Assembly: GCA_949358305.1 (NCBI GenBank)
Contig: OX442315.1
Coordinates: 26,066,427-26,130,426, forward strand
From: Strigamia acuminata
Lineage: Eukaryota > Arthropoda > Chilopoda > Geophilomorpha > Linotaeniidae
Length of the DNA: 64,000 nucleotides
Direction: 5' to 3'
In this document: positions 1 through 12,949 of the stretch, in pieces
How positions within the stretch are numbered: the stretch's first letter is position 1
Layout: the number at the start of each line of letters is the position of its first letter
Position numbers and translations under genes: made by a program
Notes under the pieces: generated by a model
What the model saw: the letters and a program-made list of their open reading frames with translations, nothing else
What the model was told of the DNA's origin: nothing
Databases searched by the model: none

Positions 1-2241
1 CAATTTAACAGACCTAAGCATTTTAAATCCGTTTATCCATTTCCAATAACTATTTTTAAACAAATCCCAACAAAAGATAAATCGTAAAACCTCAAAGTTC
101 TATTAAAGGTGTTCTATCGCAACCCCTTGTCAACAAACAAGTTGCAGTCAAACATCACCCATAACGCCACGACCCCCTCCCCCTTTCCCTTCACATTTTA
201 TTCTTGATGACAAAAACACACAAGTCTGAATTGCCCCCTGTTATTACTGTCTTTTACTCTATATAAGACTACACCCTGCGGAGAGAGTGAATTGTTCGTT
301 GCTGACCTCCTACCAAACACTATCATAAAAGTTTATTGTCCACAGAGAAACCATACTACAACTGCTTTCTTCTTCTTTTGCTTCTTTTTTTCCATCATCA
401 CACACACAAAACTTTTGGTCATTGCGTCTGTGTGTGCAATATAGCAATAATGTCTTAGTTCCACAACTCGTAAAAGACAGGAAACATCTACTCTCAACAC
501 AGGACCAATTCTAAATCTATTTTATCTTTTCTGACCATCATTTGAAAAAGGTAGACAATCTCTCAAGAGGACCTTTCCGAACACAAACTACTTATAATTC
601 TTCTCTATTACTTGTCAACATCAAATTGTTTCATTGATAACAAAAAATAAAAATAAAAAAAGAGATAAAAAAAAATCTTTCTTCAATCATCAAAACAATC
701 CAAATTTTATTTGAGCTTAACATGAGCAGTTTCAACTCAAACCAGAACTGGGGAATAATTATTGATTCCTTCCTCAAGTGAGGGTGGACGCTGGGAACGT
801 AAGCACGTGCCCCTTATTCCTCGGGCCATCGCATTTCGACCGCTTCACCATCCTCCTTCTCCTTCCCAATCAATAATCTGACAAAAGACTTGACTATTTA
901 GACACGAGTATTTTTGTTTTTCCAAACGCATTGCTACAAAAGTCACTCTCCATACTCCAACAACAAAATAAATCAAATTTTATCGCAATCCAAATTTAAT
1001 CCAAATGCGTGAAACCCGCGAAAATTTAAAAGAAAAAAATTAACCATTTAAAAAAAAAATCAATGGCTGGTTTCGGCTAATTAGTGAATGTTTTAATCCT
1101 ACTCTTAAAACAAAAGAGTGAATCATTGGCGAACTAAAGTCCGTGGTTACAAGTTTCCTTTTTGTCCTTCATTAGCCGAGAGAAAATTCACTGGCCAATT
1201 AGAAAGAGCAGAAACGCAATTTACAAATTCGCCAACCAAAGGTCAAAGTGGAAGAAAGTAAACAAAATATGGTAATGCGATGAATAAATTCAACGCCCGA
1301 CATCATCTCATTATACAAAGTAAATTACACAACTACTAACTTCTTTTATAACCAATCGAATCCTATAATAAGACTTTTATCACCAACACTTCCTCATTTT
1401 CCATCCAAACTCAAAACCTCTCCATCACCGACCTCGTCCTATTTTATTTCCATCTATTTATTTTAATTTTTCAACCAGTAGCAGCATTCGTGCACGCATA
1501 AACCCCGTTTACGTCTTCTTCAATTGCCGCATTTTATCAGCGAAAAAGAAAGAAGAAAAAAAACGCCGTATATATATGACGCCCTTGTATTGAGTGCATT
1601 TCGATGCTATGCCAAATTCGATGCCTGGAGGACAGTATAACGGAATTCAACTTGCCTCCCTTACCACCCATTGAACGGCTCTTTCAATCTATATTGCCCT
1701 TTTCCCCTCTCAATGCATTCAATGACATTATGAAAATAAAGTGAAAAGCCATACCCCATTGCTCTCTATTCTTTTTCTTTTTCTTGAAACGTTTTTCATT
1801 TACCCCCGAATACGTGCAAAGACACAATTCAGAAACACCCAACCCCAAAATAAAAAAAGAAAACAAAAAAGAAAAAGAAAAATCCTTTTCCTTTTTCCTC
1901 CATCCCGTGTTTGTATTTATATAAAACTTCACCGACATGGACGACCCTATAGAGGTTAATAAAAACTTTGACACACGGCCCCCAACCTCCATCTATCGGC
2001 GCCAAGCGGGTACAAGATAGAAGAAGGGAAAAAAGAGAGAAATTTGGCCAACCCCTGCAATACTACCCCCACTGCGTGCGCTATCCATTAGCAATTCAAA
2101 AGCAAATCTGATTAATATTTAGTACCCCCTTTTTTTTCTCCCCGCTGCAATCCCTAAGAATCTATGTAAATAGTTGGCCATTAGATGCAGAAAGGTGTAG
2201 TATGCATTTTGCATTTGAATTTTAAAATACGACACGAAAAG

Positions 2242-2270
2242 AGACGAGACGAGAGGAGAGGAGAGGAGAG
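2242..2270. repeat. GAGAC/GAGAG purine microsatellite
   Basis: Short direct repeats of GAGAC, then GAGAG(G), form a pure purine run on the plus strand. It looks like an ordinary microsatellite, and nothing suggests a coding role. Confidence 0.8.
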
Positions 2271-2583
2271 TGGCCAGCATAATATACACGTAACAAGAGC
2301 AAAGAGATTGTTGTGGGGAAGCCCAACTCAAAAGCACCCCCCAGTTGCTGATAAGAATGAGATAGAGCTAGGCAAGACTTAACTGCATACATGGCAGATT
2401 ACATTCTATAAAGCGCCTATACACATACACATGGAGACATTGTTGCAGACGAATGCATGCCAACTACCTATATCCGCAATGCACATTCCCAATCGACCAT
2501 AATGGCATCCCAGACATAGTGTTACATGTTCAATTCAGGTTGCATGTCTCGAGCCTACGACAAAATCTGTTTCGACGGTTGAG

Positions 2584-2610
2584 AAAAGGAAAGGAAAGGA
2601 AAGGAAAAAG
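2584..2610. repeat. AAAGG pentanucleotide repeat
   Basis: About five tandem copies of AAAGG form a pure purine tract. It is a simple-sequence repeat of the kind scattered through this window. Confidence 0.8.
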
Positions 2611-3271
2611 TAAAAGGCGGTTCTGTCTCATCGGAATTCATTGCATCTGTTCATCTAAACTACAAATGCCACCTTCCACAACTTATCATAAGAATGAGAA
2701 GGCAAATTGAATTGCATTGCAGTCAGTTGAAACGCAACTATAAATATTAACAAAACAAAAAAAACAAAACAAAAAACATTTCGCCTAGAAATTTCCTATG
2801 TTTATTAAACAGTTCAAAAGTAAAATTAGAAAATAATTTATTGCTCGTGATTTTACCCTTTACATTAAAGTTCAAATCTTTTATCATGTTTACCCCTTTC
2901 TGTTACTCGACACTAACAAGGGGAGGGCACCAATAAGCTATCACAGATTGTTGTAATATTAAACAAGAAGGATTGTTATATCATGCTGAATGAGACCCTA
3001 AAATAATTTCATTCCATAAACAGCCAACAATGCAAACAATGAGCTGAAAGTTGGCACTATTTTGTCTGTGTATACATCAAATCTGAGCAATCAGGCCTAG
3101 TGTATGAATACTGTAAACAACAGTTGCTAGGTAAAAAATAGTTCCAAGATCCAAGTTCAATTTTATCATTTGAGATTCAATGATGTCATTTCCTCTTTTG
3201 ATATCACATGACATATGACATCAGAACTTTGTTCAACAACATGACTGTCTTCATGAAGACAATAATAGTTT

Positions 3272-3346
3272 GTAGTGGTGGTCCAGTGGTTAAAGCAATG
3301 GACTAGGTATCTTTCCACACAGGTTCAAATCCTGTTGAGTGTGAAA
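3272..3346 (+). other. tRNA-like segment in left arm of the palindrome
   Basis: The segment has a box A-like sequence (GGTCCAGTGGTTAAAG, from about 3280) followed some 30 nt later by the box B-like GGTTCAAATCC at 3322-3332. These are the order and spacing of the RNA polymerase III promoter inside a tRNA gene. The acceptor and anticodon stems do not pair well, so this is a tRNA-derived (SINE-like) sequence rather than a working tRNA. Confidence 0.6.
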
Positions 3347-3512
3347 ATTTTTACATTTATTTTTGTTAAATTTTAGCAGTTATTTTAATGTTTGTAATTT
3401 TATATTTGTTTTCAGAAAATTTTAATTTGATTAATTTTAATTTTTTAACAAATATAAAATTACAAACATTAAAATAACTGCTAAAATTTAACAAAAAATG
3501 AATGTAAAAATT

Positions 3513-3586
3513 TTCACACACAACAGGATTTGAACCTGTGTGGAAAGATAGCTAGTCCATTGCCTTAACCACTGGACCACCACTAC
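3513..3586 (-). other. tRNA-like segment in right arm of the palindrome
   Basis: This is the mirror copy of the tRNA-like segment, read on the minus strand. Box B lies at 3526-3536 and the box A-like sequence at about 3561-3578 (TTAAGG here against TTAAAG in the left arm). The two promoter sets point toward each other, so any polymerase III transcript that crossed the centre would be a long hairpin. Confidence 0.6.
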
Positions 3587-6324
3587 AAACTATTATTGTC
3601 TTCATGAAGACAGTCATGTTGTTGAACAAAGTTCTGATGTCATATGTCATGTGATATCAAAAGAGGAAATGACATCATTGAATCTCAAATGATAAAATTG
3701 AACTTGGATCTTGGAACTATTTTTTACCTAGCAACTGTTGTTTACAGTATTCATACACTAGGCCTGATTGCTCAGATTTGATGTATACACAGACAAAATA
3801 GTGCCAACTTTCAGCTCATTGTTTGCATTGTTGGCTGTTTATGGAATGAAATTATTTTAGGGTCTCATTCAGCATGATATAACAATCCTTCTTGTTTAAT
3901 ATTACAACAATCTGTGATAGCTTATTGGTGCCCTCCCCTTGTAAGTACATTTGATTAGAATCAGTTACTTCTACTGCGAACAATTGATTTGAGGTCAAGA
4001 AGCTCCCCTTTAGTGTCTTAGTTATTATTTGCCTCTAATACCCTGTTCAAATTATCGAATAAGAAACTTCATTTAACATTAATCAAGAATAAAAGCACTT
4101 ATTTTCTAACGCAACAATTACAAGAAATCACCGAACTTGTCCTTGAAATTTAAATCTCTTCATGATTTCAAAAATTGCCACTAGTCTTTTGTACAAAGAA
4201 ATGTATCACCACTGATTTCATTTTATTGTAAAGATTTTTCGAAAAAAGAAGAAAGAAGAAATGAAATGAAAAAAAAAACAGAAGAAGAAAAAAAATCCGA
4301 ATGCCCACCCAAAGCGCTTGTTTGAAGAAAAAGTGTCAATGTTCCCTTGGATCTACTCTCAATTACCCGCCACTTGGCAAAAGGGCAGTGGGCCCTCCTC
4401 TCCCAGACCCTCTATTCAATGCACATGCAGGGTGGACCTCACACACAGCGACGGCAGTGTCAGATGGAATCCCAACATGATTTGTGCATTACAGCTCAGT
4501 TTGTTCCATGTCGACGGCGGAGTGGTGAACTCGCTTAATTCCATTCGACACGCCACGGGACTCACTGTTCGCGTCTCCTCTGTGGATACATGTCGGCTTC
4601 TGTCAGCTGCCTGACTCACCGAGCTCACCCCAGGATAACAATCCATTGCTTCTAACCCAATCGCTCCCATATCTGTTCATTAAATTAACAGTACCTCTAC
4701 AACGCCAATTACAGCAGTTACTCTAAAAGCAAGTCCAACTTTATTCCCAGTATGCTATGCAAACAAGCGCACTCTCTCTCTCTCCAGGAGGAGCTTTCCA
4801 TTCCTCCACCAATAAATTCAATCGCCAACCAGAGCTTAACCCTAATAAATGCAATCTATTTCTTATTTTGCATCCATTGCCCACAAAAAAATGCACAATT
4901 GACCATCCTGTCCCCGAGGGAGCTGTGAAAGCAGAGTCTTTTGAATGTAAAGAGAAGGAAATGCACCCAACTTCACACCATATTTAAATTTCCTTTTCCA
5001 AGCAAATGCAACCAAATACCTTCTATGCATGCATCCCCCCTCGGAGCAGCAAGCGATGAATGTGAAGAGAATGTAATACGGAATAGGGATGGATGCCTCA
5101 AAGACACCAAGTAAAAACGGAGTTTTAAAAAAATGCACCCCTTTAGCGCTCCCTTTTCCCCAAAACCTCAACTCACATTGCCGCAAATTGCGTTCCTCCC
5201 TCTCTTCTCTCTTTCTTCACGCGCAAAATTCTTAAGTTTGTGAGCTGCTCAAAGGCATAGACATAGACATAACTTGATCCGCTTGCATTTGCTCATTCGT
5301 TAGTTTGGTGTGAACTTTTACTTATCAAAGCAATTCTGGCGAATTGAAAGCAAATGCATCACCACCCAATCAGCCAGAAGGCTCATGAGCAATTCGACTG
5401 CACTTCATCTGATTAAGCAAAGCAAGCACAAGTCAGTGTATTGCATCTAAGCAACCAATTAACAAGTATACTCCGCTTCGAATAACGAATTAAATTTCCA
5501 AAGAAAAACACTTAAAAAAATTAAAACAAACAAACAATTCGGGTGGTATTCACTAACTCTTTACCACTTTGTATTTGCCAGTTTTTTTTTTCAAATTAAA
5601 TCTTTGCATTCCCATAAATGCTCTCAATTTTTAAATAAAAAATAATAACGACACAACAATTATAAATGCGAAGTACGTATTGGGCAACTTGTGCGACTCG
5701 CACATTTTTTTAACGAAACAAATGATCAAATTGACTAAATTTTTCAATTTATCACAGAATAATGGCTCATGGCGGACTCTTTTTATCCAACCTGAGAAAT
5801 TAACTTGTTCATTAGTGTGTTCATGATGTACTACTAGGGTCAAGCATATTGCCTACTACTATTTTCATGCTCAACATTAAAAAACAGACAAAATTAAACA
5901 TTTTAATGTCAAAACATTTAAAACAAAAAGTTGAATCAATACTTGGATAACCTAGATACATTATATGCTGACTCGAAAAAAAAAAAGATCTCGTCCTGAC
6001 AGCAAATTTTGTTGCTGACTCAGTGTGTCCACCGAATTCTGAACAGGCTACTTCATCAATCAAAAACGCCATAAAAAAATAAAATTAAGCTGAGATTTCT
6101 AGTTGCAAATCTTGCCACTCTGAACATTCCAACTACCGGTAAACTAAAAAACAAAAAAAAAACACTTGTTTAAATATTTCTTTTCAAATTTTAAAACTTT
6201 TCTGCCATTCAGTTACTTCGCACCCGCCACCGAACGGCAACAACCAAATCTGAATAAACAGCGTTGAGAAAAATGTTTGCAAAAAAATCATAAACAGAAA
6301 CAGATCGCAATGGTCAAATGTAGA

Positions 6325-6340
6325 TAGCGCCGCCTGCAGG
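6325..6340 (-). promoter_or_regulatory. Candidate CTCF site
   Basis: Read on the minus strand this is CCTGCAGGCGGCGCTA. It differs from the CTCF consensus CCASYAGRKGGCRSYR at two positions. It lies in a GC-richer island, far from the identified genes. Confidence 0.4.
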
Positions 6341-6736
6341 TTAGTTGCACTCAGGCTGTCACCATTGCAATGTACGACATAAATTCTAGAGCAGGGAAGG
6401 GCCTATGGTTACTCATACCAACCAATAGGCATCCATCGCTCGGAGCAACAGCCAAGAAAGTGGCTGATGGGAGATGAGTGGAGGGTGCGGCAAACATAGT
6501 TTCATCTCTTCACAAATTTGGTCTGTTCCTCTGCTCGTGCAAATATCACCGATATCCTCATGAGTCAGCAGACAACTCAAACTCAACAAAACCAACAACA
6601 ACCTGACAACAGAACACACAAATAACAAAAAAAAATGCGCCAAATATGTATACACATAAAAAGAACAATTCTCAAGAAAAAAGAAAGAAAAAAGAAAAAA
6701 AAAACCAAGTAAAGACTTATCTGCGTTTTACTCACG

Positions 6737-6850
6737 GGTTTGGTGACACCAGCTGCAATGACCGTGCTTAGTCTCAGCGACCGCTCAGCGGCGCTACACA
6801 CACCCACTCTGATTCTCTTCTGGCACAGTTCTACTTCTCTGCACTGTATA
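6737..6850 (-). other. Possible untranslated exon ending in a GTGAGT donor
   Basis: On the minus strand a GC-rich stretch ends in CCC followed by GTGAGTAAAA, a good 5' splice site. No ATG lies in the stretch, so it could only be a 5' untranslated exon of a minus-strand gene whose coding part lies to the left, possibly outside the window. No partner acceptor was recognised. Chance occurrence is quite possible. Confidence 0.2.
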
Positions 6851-9720
6851 CAAGTAATCCAAGCCTAGGGATCAGGAGGAGGGAAAAGTTGCAAGTGTAG
6901 GAGGGCTGTGTCCTCCGACATTTGATAGGGAAAGCGACCCCTATATCCAAAGGGGATGGGATGCGAGAGTGAAACAAGAGGAGTCTCTTTGGCTTACTTC
7001 CTTAGGGAGTCGGCATCAGCCACCCCCGCATGCGACACTCACGACAAGAAAAGAAGGGGACCTCCGAGTGAGCACAGAGCTAGCCCCGCAATCAACTGCA
7101 TTCAAGATTGAGAAGCCGGCACGACTTAATGCCCCGGGATTTAAAGAAGGTTCTACCAACACGCACCAAGACCTCATTCAAAATTACACCGCACCACTCC
7201 CACCTTACTGTGCAAAGAAAACCCCTGATAGCTTCTTCCATTCACTAACTCAACTCGTGGTATTTGATAGTCAGATTGAGACAAGCTTCCTCTGGGAATG
7301 GATAATGTGGTGGCACAGAAAATGGGTGCAAAGGGTTAATTAGGCGTGTGGTGACGTACAAGAGAAAAATACACATTTAAAACCAAACGAAAGGCACTAT
7401 GTGGTCTTTTAAACAGCTCCGTGGTTCAAAGCTGATCCTAAAGGTTCATGATCACCACGCACACTGAATTACCATGTTTACTTAAGAAACGAAGAAAAGG
7501 ATGGAGGAAGGAAGAAGGAAGAAAAAATATCTACAGCGCTCCGAGAAAAAGAAAGAAAAAGAAACAAGTGTGTAGTGCTATGGGAGGAAAGCAGAAGAAG
7601 AGGAGAAAAAAGAAAACAAAAGTCGACGGGGGTTTCAACTAAACATTATTGATCTTAAAACGGCGACAGAAGGTGATTGGTCAAAAAGACATAGTCAACT
7701 TGTAATCAATTTTCAAAAACATTCAATGGCTTTAAAATGGTTGTGGAGAAGAGAAAAAAATTGCAACATAAATTTCTTTTTTTTAATACAGTTGAAAGCA
7801 TCGTTTCGTGGTTTTTGAAAATCATCAAATCTCGCCTGGTCATTACAGTTATAATGGCACGGCATAAACATTATTTCATTTCATTATTTTTTTTTTTTTG
7901 GCTTAGATATGTATGTTTTTTTTTTGCATACAGTTCCAGCTGGGCTTTTTAACACTCGTAGAGTTTGGGATTATCACCCCAAAGTGTATAAAATAAATCC
8001 CTAAGGTACACTAAAAAATTTTCTTTTCCATGCTTTGAAACGCACACATCCTAGCGAGCAAAGTGAAGATTTATCAACCCTATGCTTGTGCTCACAAGAT
8101 AGCAATTTCACACTTTTAAACACACAAGGGAATGAGTTCAAAATTATACCGCATCATTTTGACAAATATAGCAGCAGCAAAAACTATTTTCAACCAAAAA
8201 AAAAATCATTAAACCTCCTGTCTAAAATTTCTCTCGTTTTCAAATCTCAACACACACTACCTGCATTCGAGAAATGTTTAAGTATTGATCATAATCTAAG
8301 AATACCTAAATGTATCGGGTTAACAGAACCAACTGGGTTTCACTGATGATTGATATCCGCACTAAAAACAGCATTTTCATGACAAATAACCACATTTTGA
8401 TTTTTTTTAAATACATAAATTTATAAATCTAAATCCAGAGTAAGATTAAACCTATTTACTCTCAATTTCAAAGTAAATTACAGAAAAACTGTTCAATTAA
8501 AAGCGAGTAACTGCATTTACTAGCAACTGAATCTCTTTTGATCTTTTCTAATGCAACCACATTTGCCAAACACAAAATCCCATTTTCTTTTGATTATCTA
8601 ATAAATTTACGAATTAAAAATTATTTTTAACGAATAGAAAAGAAGAAAAAAATTGAATAAATCCAATCAAGCATTTTATTTAATGATCAAGCTGATTTTT
8701 CCTTCTCCTTTGTAAACCAACCATATTTTTGCCAATTTTTTTTCCACAAGTTTTAAATAACTTAAAGAAAAAAAGTAAGAAAATTTCCTGTGACAATTGA
8801 TACATTCTGAACAACTGTTAAAATATTTACATTTTTTCTTGGCAAATGGCAATAGTGAATAAGCTAGCCTATAACTTTACTTTAAGACTGATAGCTTTCT
8901 CTCTTGCTCACGATTTACCAGCTCAGACTGCCATTATTTTTTAACGGTTAAAAGCACAGCCATTGTACATCTTTAAAACTTGTAATTATTCCCTGCAAAG
9001 ACTTAACTTCACTGCGAATTTATGCCTAGTAATAATGCTCCGAGCCACTGACGGCCCCATTTTTTTTTAATCTACTCAGCATGAGAATATCAGTTAAAAA
9101 AAAAGTGGTGGTGATGTAGAAATACACTAGATTTCCGTTGATAAATTGAACGCCCGAAAACATTTTTTTCTTTTTACATATTTATGGTCCAATAGATTTG
9201 CAAACTCCTTCGTTTTTCTACTGAATCATTTAATCAAGACAATGTTAATTCAAAGAGTTAAATGTTACAACTAATTTTTCAATTTTTTTTAAATTCATTA
9301 AAAATTAAAAATTTAAAAAATAAAAAAGAAAAACTCTTACCACTTGGCTTGACATAATTTACTTAACTTTCCATGTCGCTCCTAGTTTATGAATAAGTTA
9401 TCCAGTTTAGAGACTGTTGGCTTTATGCTCGCCAGAATGGCGAAAATTAATGTTGACACTGTTGACAGCATATGCGGTTCACCTCAACATTATGAATCAA
9501 AGTGGCTTCGTAAACATGATGTCATGGCAACATTAAAAATTTACTCCATCACTTTCTATTTGCATCATTCTAATAGCTAAAATTCGAAGTAAAAAATTAA
9601 TCTCTTTTTTTTCTTTCAATTTTCTTTTTTAAATAACGGATTGTCAGAGATAAACTAATTCCCGATTCTAAAATCAATACCACGTTGTTTTCCAAATTAA
9701 AAAAAATATAGATCTTTATA

Positions 9721-9885
9721 ATGGCTGAAGAGCGTTTGTTGATCCAACGGGATGACATTCCATCGTTCAATACGATTCCCCTATTGCGTTTTCTGATGAC
9801 CGATAAACTCTCACAAATAGACAGTCCAAATGTGTTTGCTTATGGGATGAGAGGAAAGAGAAAAAGAAGAGAAAAAAATGTATAA
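9721..9885 (+). CDS. Candidate 54-aa small ORF
   Basis: An ATG in a fair context (TATAATGG) opens a 54-codon frame ending in TAA. The peptide begins MAEERLLIQRDDIPSF, has mixed composition rather than the low-complexity look of most nearby frames, and ends in a basic tail (RGKRKRREK). I do not recognise it. It could be a small gene, part of a larger spliced gene, or chance. No clear acceptor or polyadenylation signal fixes it. Confidence 0.25.
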   Translation: MAEERLLIQRDDIPSFNTIPLLRFLMTDKLSQIDSPNVFAYGMRGKRKRREKNV

Positions 9886-12800
9886 AAAGAGCAAACCACT
9901 AGTGAAACCAAATGGAAAATATATCATTTTTGTGAAGAGGGTGAAAAAGAAAGATGGAAAAAAAACATCAACCAACCCTATAAGGCTCCACACTAGATTG
10001 AATCACGTCGTATCATCCATCAAACGGCACGATAATCACCGCTATACGAAACTAAGCAACAAAAAACAAGTTACTGATCACCAGTCATGCCACGGATTAT
10101 TTACAAACCGCATATGAAAACCATAATCAACAAAAGCATGAGTTTAGACTGACCATCAATAAAAAAAAATTAAACAAAAGTCGAAAATAAATAAATATTT
10201 AATAAACTCCAAATTGTAAATATTTACTAGTTTTGTTTTCAAACTTTCTCAGTTGCCATTTATTCACACCCGAATGGAACAAAACCCCATTTCGAAAATC
10301 CAATATGGCGCTTGTCCACCACCCAAACCCAGATAACTAATTCCAATGCGCAATGTACCGTTGTTTTATTGATCACTTTTATTATCCACTAGTTCAGACG
10401 ACAGTGGACGGTAGCAAACTAGCCACGAGAAAAAACGATAGCCCAGCTGAAAGAGGGGTTATTCTAAGCCGCTGGTGGCTATGGGGAGAAAAGAGAAGAA
10501 GAGAGATAAATTAACCGTTGAGCTTCATTGGAGCTTGAGTCCTCTGTCACTTGCCAACCTGTCAGATGCCGGCGCGAACACTATCACTTGGACAGAAATT
10601 AATGGTCATTACGCCACACAACACCGCCAGCCAGGCCTGCACACAAGACAGAAGACCCCGTAATCCCTCCGTACACCAGCACAAGTTTCAAACTTGGCAC
10701 CAACACAACCTTTACAAGATTCACTGGGGAATTTGCTCAATAACAGACAGCTGGCACAATGGAACACAAAGAAAAGAAACGACAACAAACAACCAAAGGA
10801 AAAGGCAAAAAAAAAAAATGCAACTTGCATTTTATATACCACTGTCCACATCTCGACTCGTTTCTTTCTTCCCCCCCCCCTCCCCCCTTCTTTTCTCTTC
10901 TGGGCTTCTAATTACTCACAAACACTTGTCAACCTGACACATCCACCCAACAACTAATATTACTTTTCTCCCTTTCTCCAACTTCGACTGGACAAATAAC
11001 AAACACCGACTTCTCTTCCACATCGTTTTCCTCTGATTAATCTATTTCCATATAATAACAAGAGCGTTCGCTCAATTCGCGCGCAACAATTACGAAAACC
11101 ACAAGAACTTGCGTAGAAAACAACGAGTCCAGTTTGTAGAGGCTCCAGCTGAGTGACCCCGAGGACTCGAAGCCCGCATTTCCTGCAGCCCTAGTCCAAC
11201 AGGCCTGCGAACTCACACTACCGTGAAATCCCCACACACGGCTGAAAGGAAGGAGATGGACTCCCAGTTCGTCTCTCTACCACCGCCCCTGCAACTCCTG
11301 CTTCAATGCAGTAATTGGTGCACAGGAGGGCAAAGAGACACAAAAGCCCTTCCTCCTCCTTTTCCACGTCCTTCTTGTCGAGGCCTCAAGACACGACTTC
11401 TAATGCATCTTAATGGAAAAGTGACCGCGCTTTTGACAGTCTATAACGAGTTAACCCTTTCATCACACTCCACAAATTCAACTATTTCTTCAATTTCAAT
11501 TGCACTGATGTGGAAACAATATGAATAAATTTAATTTAAATTTAAATTTAATCTCTTCACGAAAATTAAAGTTTCGAAAATTTTTAAAAACGTATACACC
11601 GTATTCATTTTTAACGCGAAAATTGTCCATTATCTGTATCATCTAGTTACATTATGCTTTCTTCAACTTGGGCGTTGCCTATCTTGGCGTTGGTTACTCT
11701 CCATTGGCCATACGCGTCTTTCTTACGATGACGGCAAGGGTGATTTATGGGAGAGAAAAAGAGAGAAAGCCCCGGCTTCAATGCTTTGCCACGCTCAATC
11801 GATATGAAGAAAACTTTTCCTTTTGACAATACCGTAATTTTTTCTCTTCTTCCTTCATCCAGCTTCTCAACTGTCACACAAAGAAGAAAAAAACGCGCGC
11901 CCTCTAGCTCTACATAAAAATTATTCCACTTGTCATTTCTTCAATCCATTTCAGCGTAATCAGGTGCGTATCCAAACATCCGCTTTAACTCAAAAACCCT
12001 TTAACTCCATCAATTTCTTCAACTTCTTCAACTCAAACCTACAACATTTTACTTAATTTCATCCTCCAGTTACTTGAAATAACTAATCGATGGCGCCATT
12101 TTTCTACACATCCCACTCTATCATTATTTTTTCTTTCCTCCTAAACTTTCTTCTTTTTTCCCCTCCATACATCTTTCTAGGTTTCGTGTAAAAAGCAGGA
12201 AATAGAAGTAGATGTGAGCCGCGGCTCATCATCAGTTGGCTTCGTCCCATATCCATCAGAAATGGAATAAGCAATCTCCAAAGGACGAAAAAAGCGAGTA
12301 AAAAAATTGACTTTATAGTAGACGCGGTAAAAAGGACAATATCCTCAGGGGTGTCCTTTTCTTGCACAAGAAACCTTCAAGCCCTCCACCACGAGCGGAC
12401 AAGAGAAACACGTCCTACGCGCATTTGAATTGGAGAGAGATTTTTCCCAGAGATGATTGCTCTGCCCAGCGACCATCACTCGGGTTGGGGAGGCAGAAGA
12501 AAAAAGAGAGAAGAGAAGAGAAAGAAATGGATTTTATTGTGCTGAATAAAACATTCACTGAGCTCTCTATATACACACACATATAGCTGGAGGATTGGAG
12601 GACATCTCCTCCTCCCACCTCGACATGCATCAGCTGGCACGTGTTCAGCAGGGGCCGCAAAGGGAACTCGCCAAGTTGACCATGAACAACGTCAGATGAA
12701 ATTTTCATTGCAACCTCAACACTGAGCCAAAAGGAAAAGGTAAATCTTTCTGGGCCCTCATGTCAAAAGCTGATGAGGCCATTCAACCGGTCGACTAATC

Positions 12801-12933
12801 TGCAAGTCTAATGGATAAATAGAGGAATAAAACCTGGTTATAACAGTGCTCGCTCTCAAACGAAACGAGTCAATAAAACGATACGGCAGATTCAACCTCG
12901 GCTTCAACCTTATTTTTATCGTTTACATTTTCG

Positions 12934-12949
12934 CCAACAGGTGGCAGCA
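12934..12949 (+). promoter_or_regulatory. Candidate CTCF site, near-consensus
   Basis: CCAACAGGTGGCAGCA matches the CTCF consensus CCASYAGRKGGCRSYR at all but one position (A for S at position 4). It is the best match in the left half of the window. Occupancy cannot be judged from sequence. Confidence 0.5.

Larger units (their letters stand above)
1..2916. other. AT-rich noncoding DNA
   Basis: No gene is supportable here. Reading frames are short, broken and biased by A- or T-rich tracts, and no splice-site pair encloses a recognisable domain. The stretch holds poly-A/T runs and simple purine repeats at about 2242-2270 and 2584-2610. It may be intergenic DNA or an intron of a gene lying outside the window; the sequence does not decide. 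Confidence 0.6.
2917..3941. mobile_element. 1-kb palindromic MITE-like element (Harbinger/Tourist-type?)
   Basis: The whole interval folds on itself around position 3429. The left half, beginning CAAGGGGAGGGCACC, is repeated as an almost exact reverse complement ending GGTGCCCTCCCCTTG at 3941. Each arm is about 490 bp, with only a few differences between them (for example near 3290-3350). The spacer is a short AT-rich stretch. Both sides are flanked by TAA (2914-2916 and 3942-3944), a candidate 3-bp target duplication of the TWA type used by PIF/Harbinger elements. There is no transposase ORF, so it would be non-autonomous. The superfamily is an inference from the 3-bp duplication; a foldback element or an inverted SINE pair is the alternative. 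Near identity of the arms suggests a recent insertion or gene-conversion homogenisation. Confidence 0.85.
3945..9720. other. Noncoding DNA with GC-richer islands
   Basis: No domain-bearing exon was found. Less AT-rich islands occur at about 4.3-4.7, 6.3-6.5, 6.7-7.3 kb. They contain open frames without recognisable products, and their higher GC alone reduces stop codons. They could be promoters, enhancers or untranslated exons. The rest is homopolymer-rich AT sequence. Confidence 0.5.

Noticed and set aside
3272-3346. A functional tRNA gene
   Set aside because: Box A and B are present, but the acceptor and anticodon stems do not form a proper cloverleaf. It is part of a repeated palindromic element.
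4318-4614. Plus-strand open frame of 98 codons, overlapped by open frames on both strands
   Set aside because: Several overlapping frames are open at once, a sign of base composition rather than coding, and no splice sites or homology were seen.
6969-7343. Long plus-strand open frame of 124 codons
   Set aside because: It opens at a GTG, has no recognisable domain and lies in a GC-richer island where stops are rare by composition.
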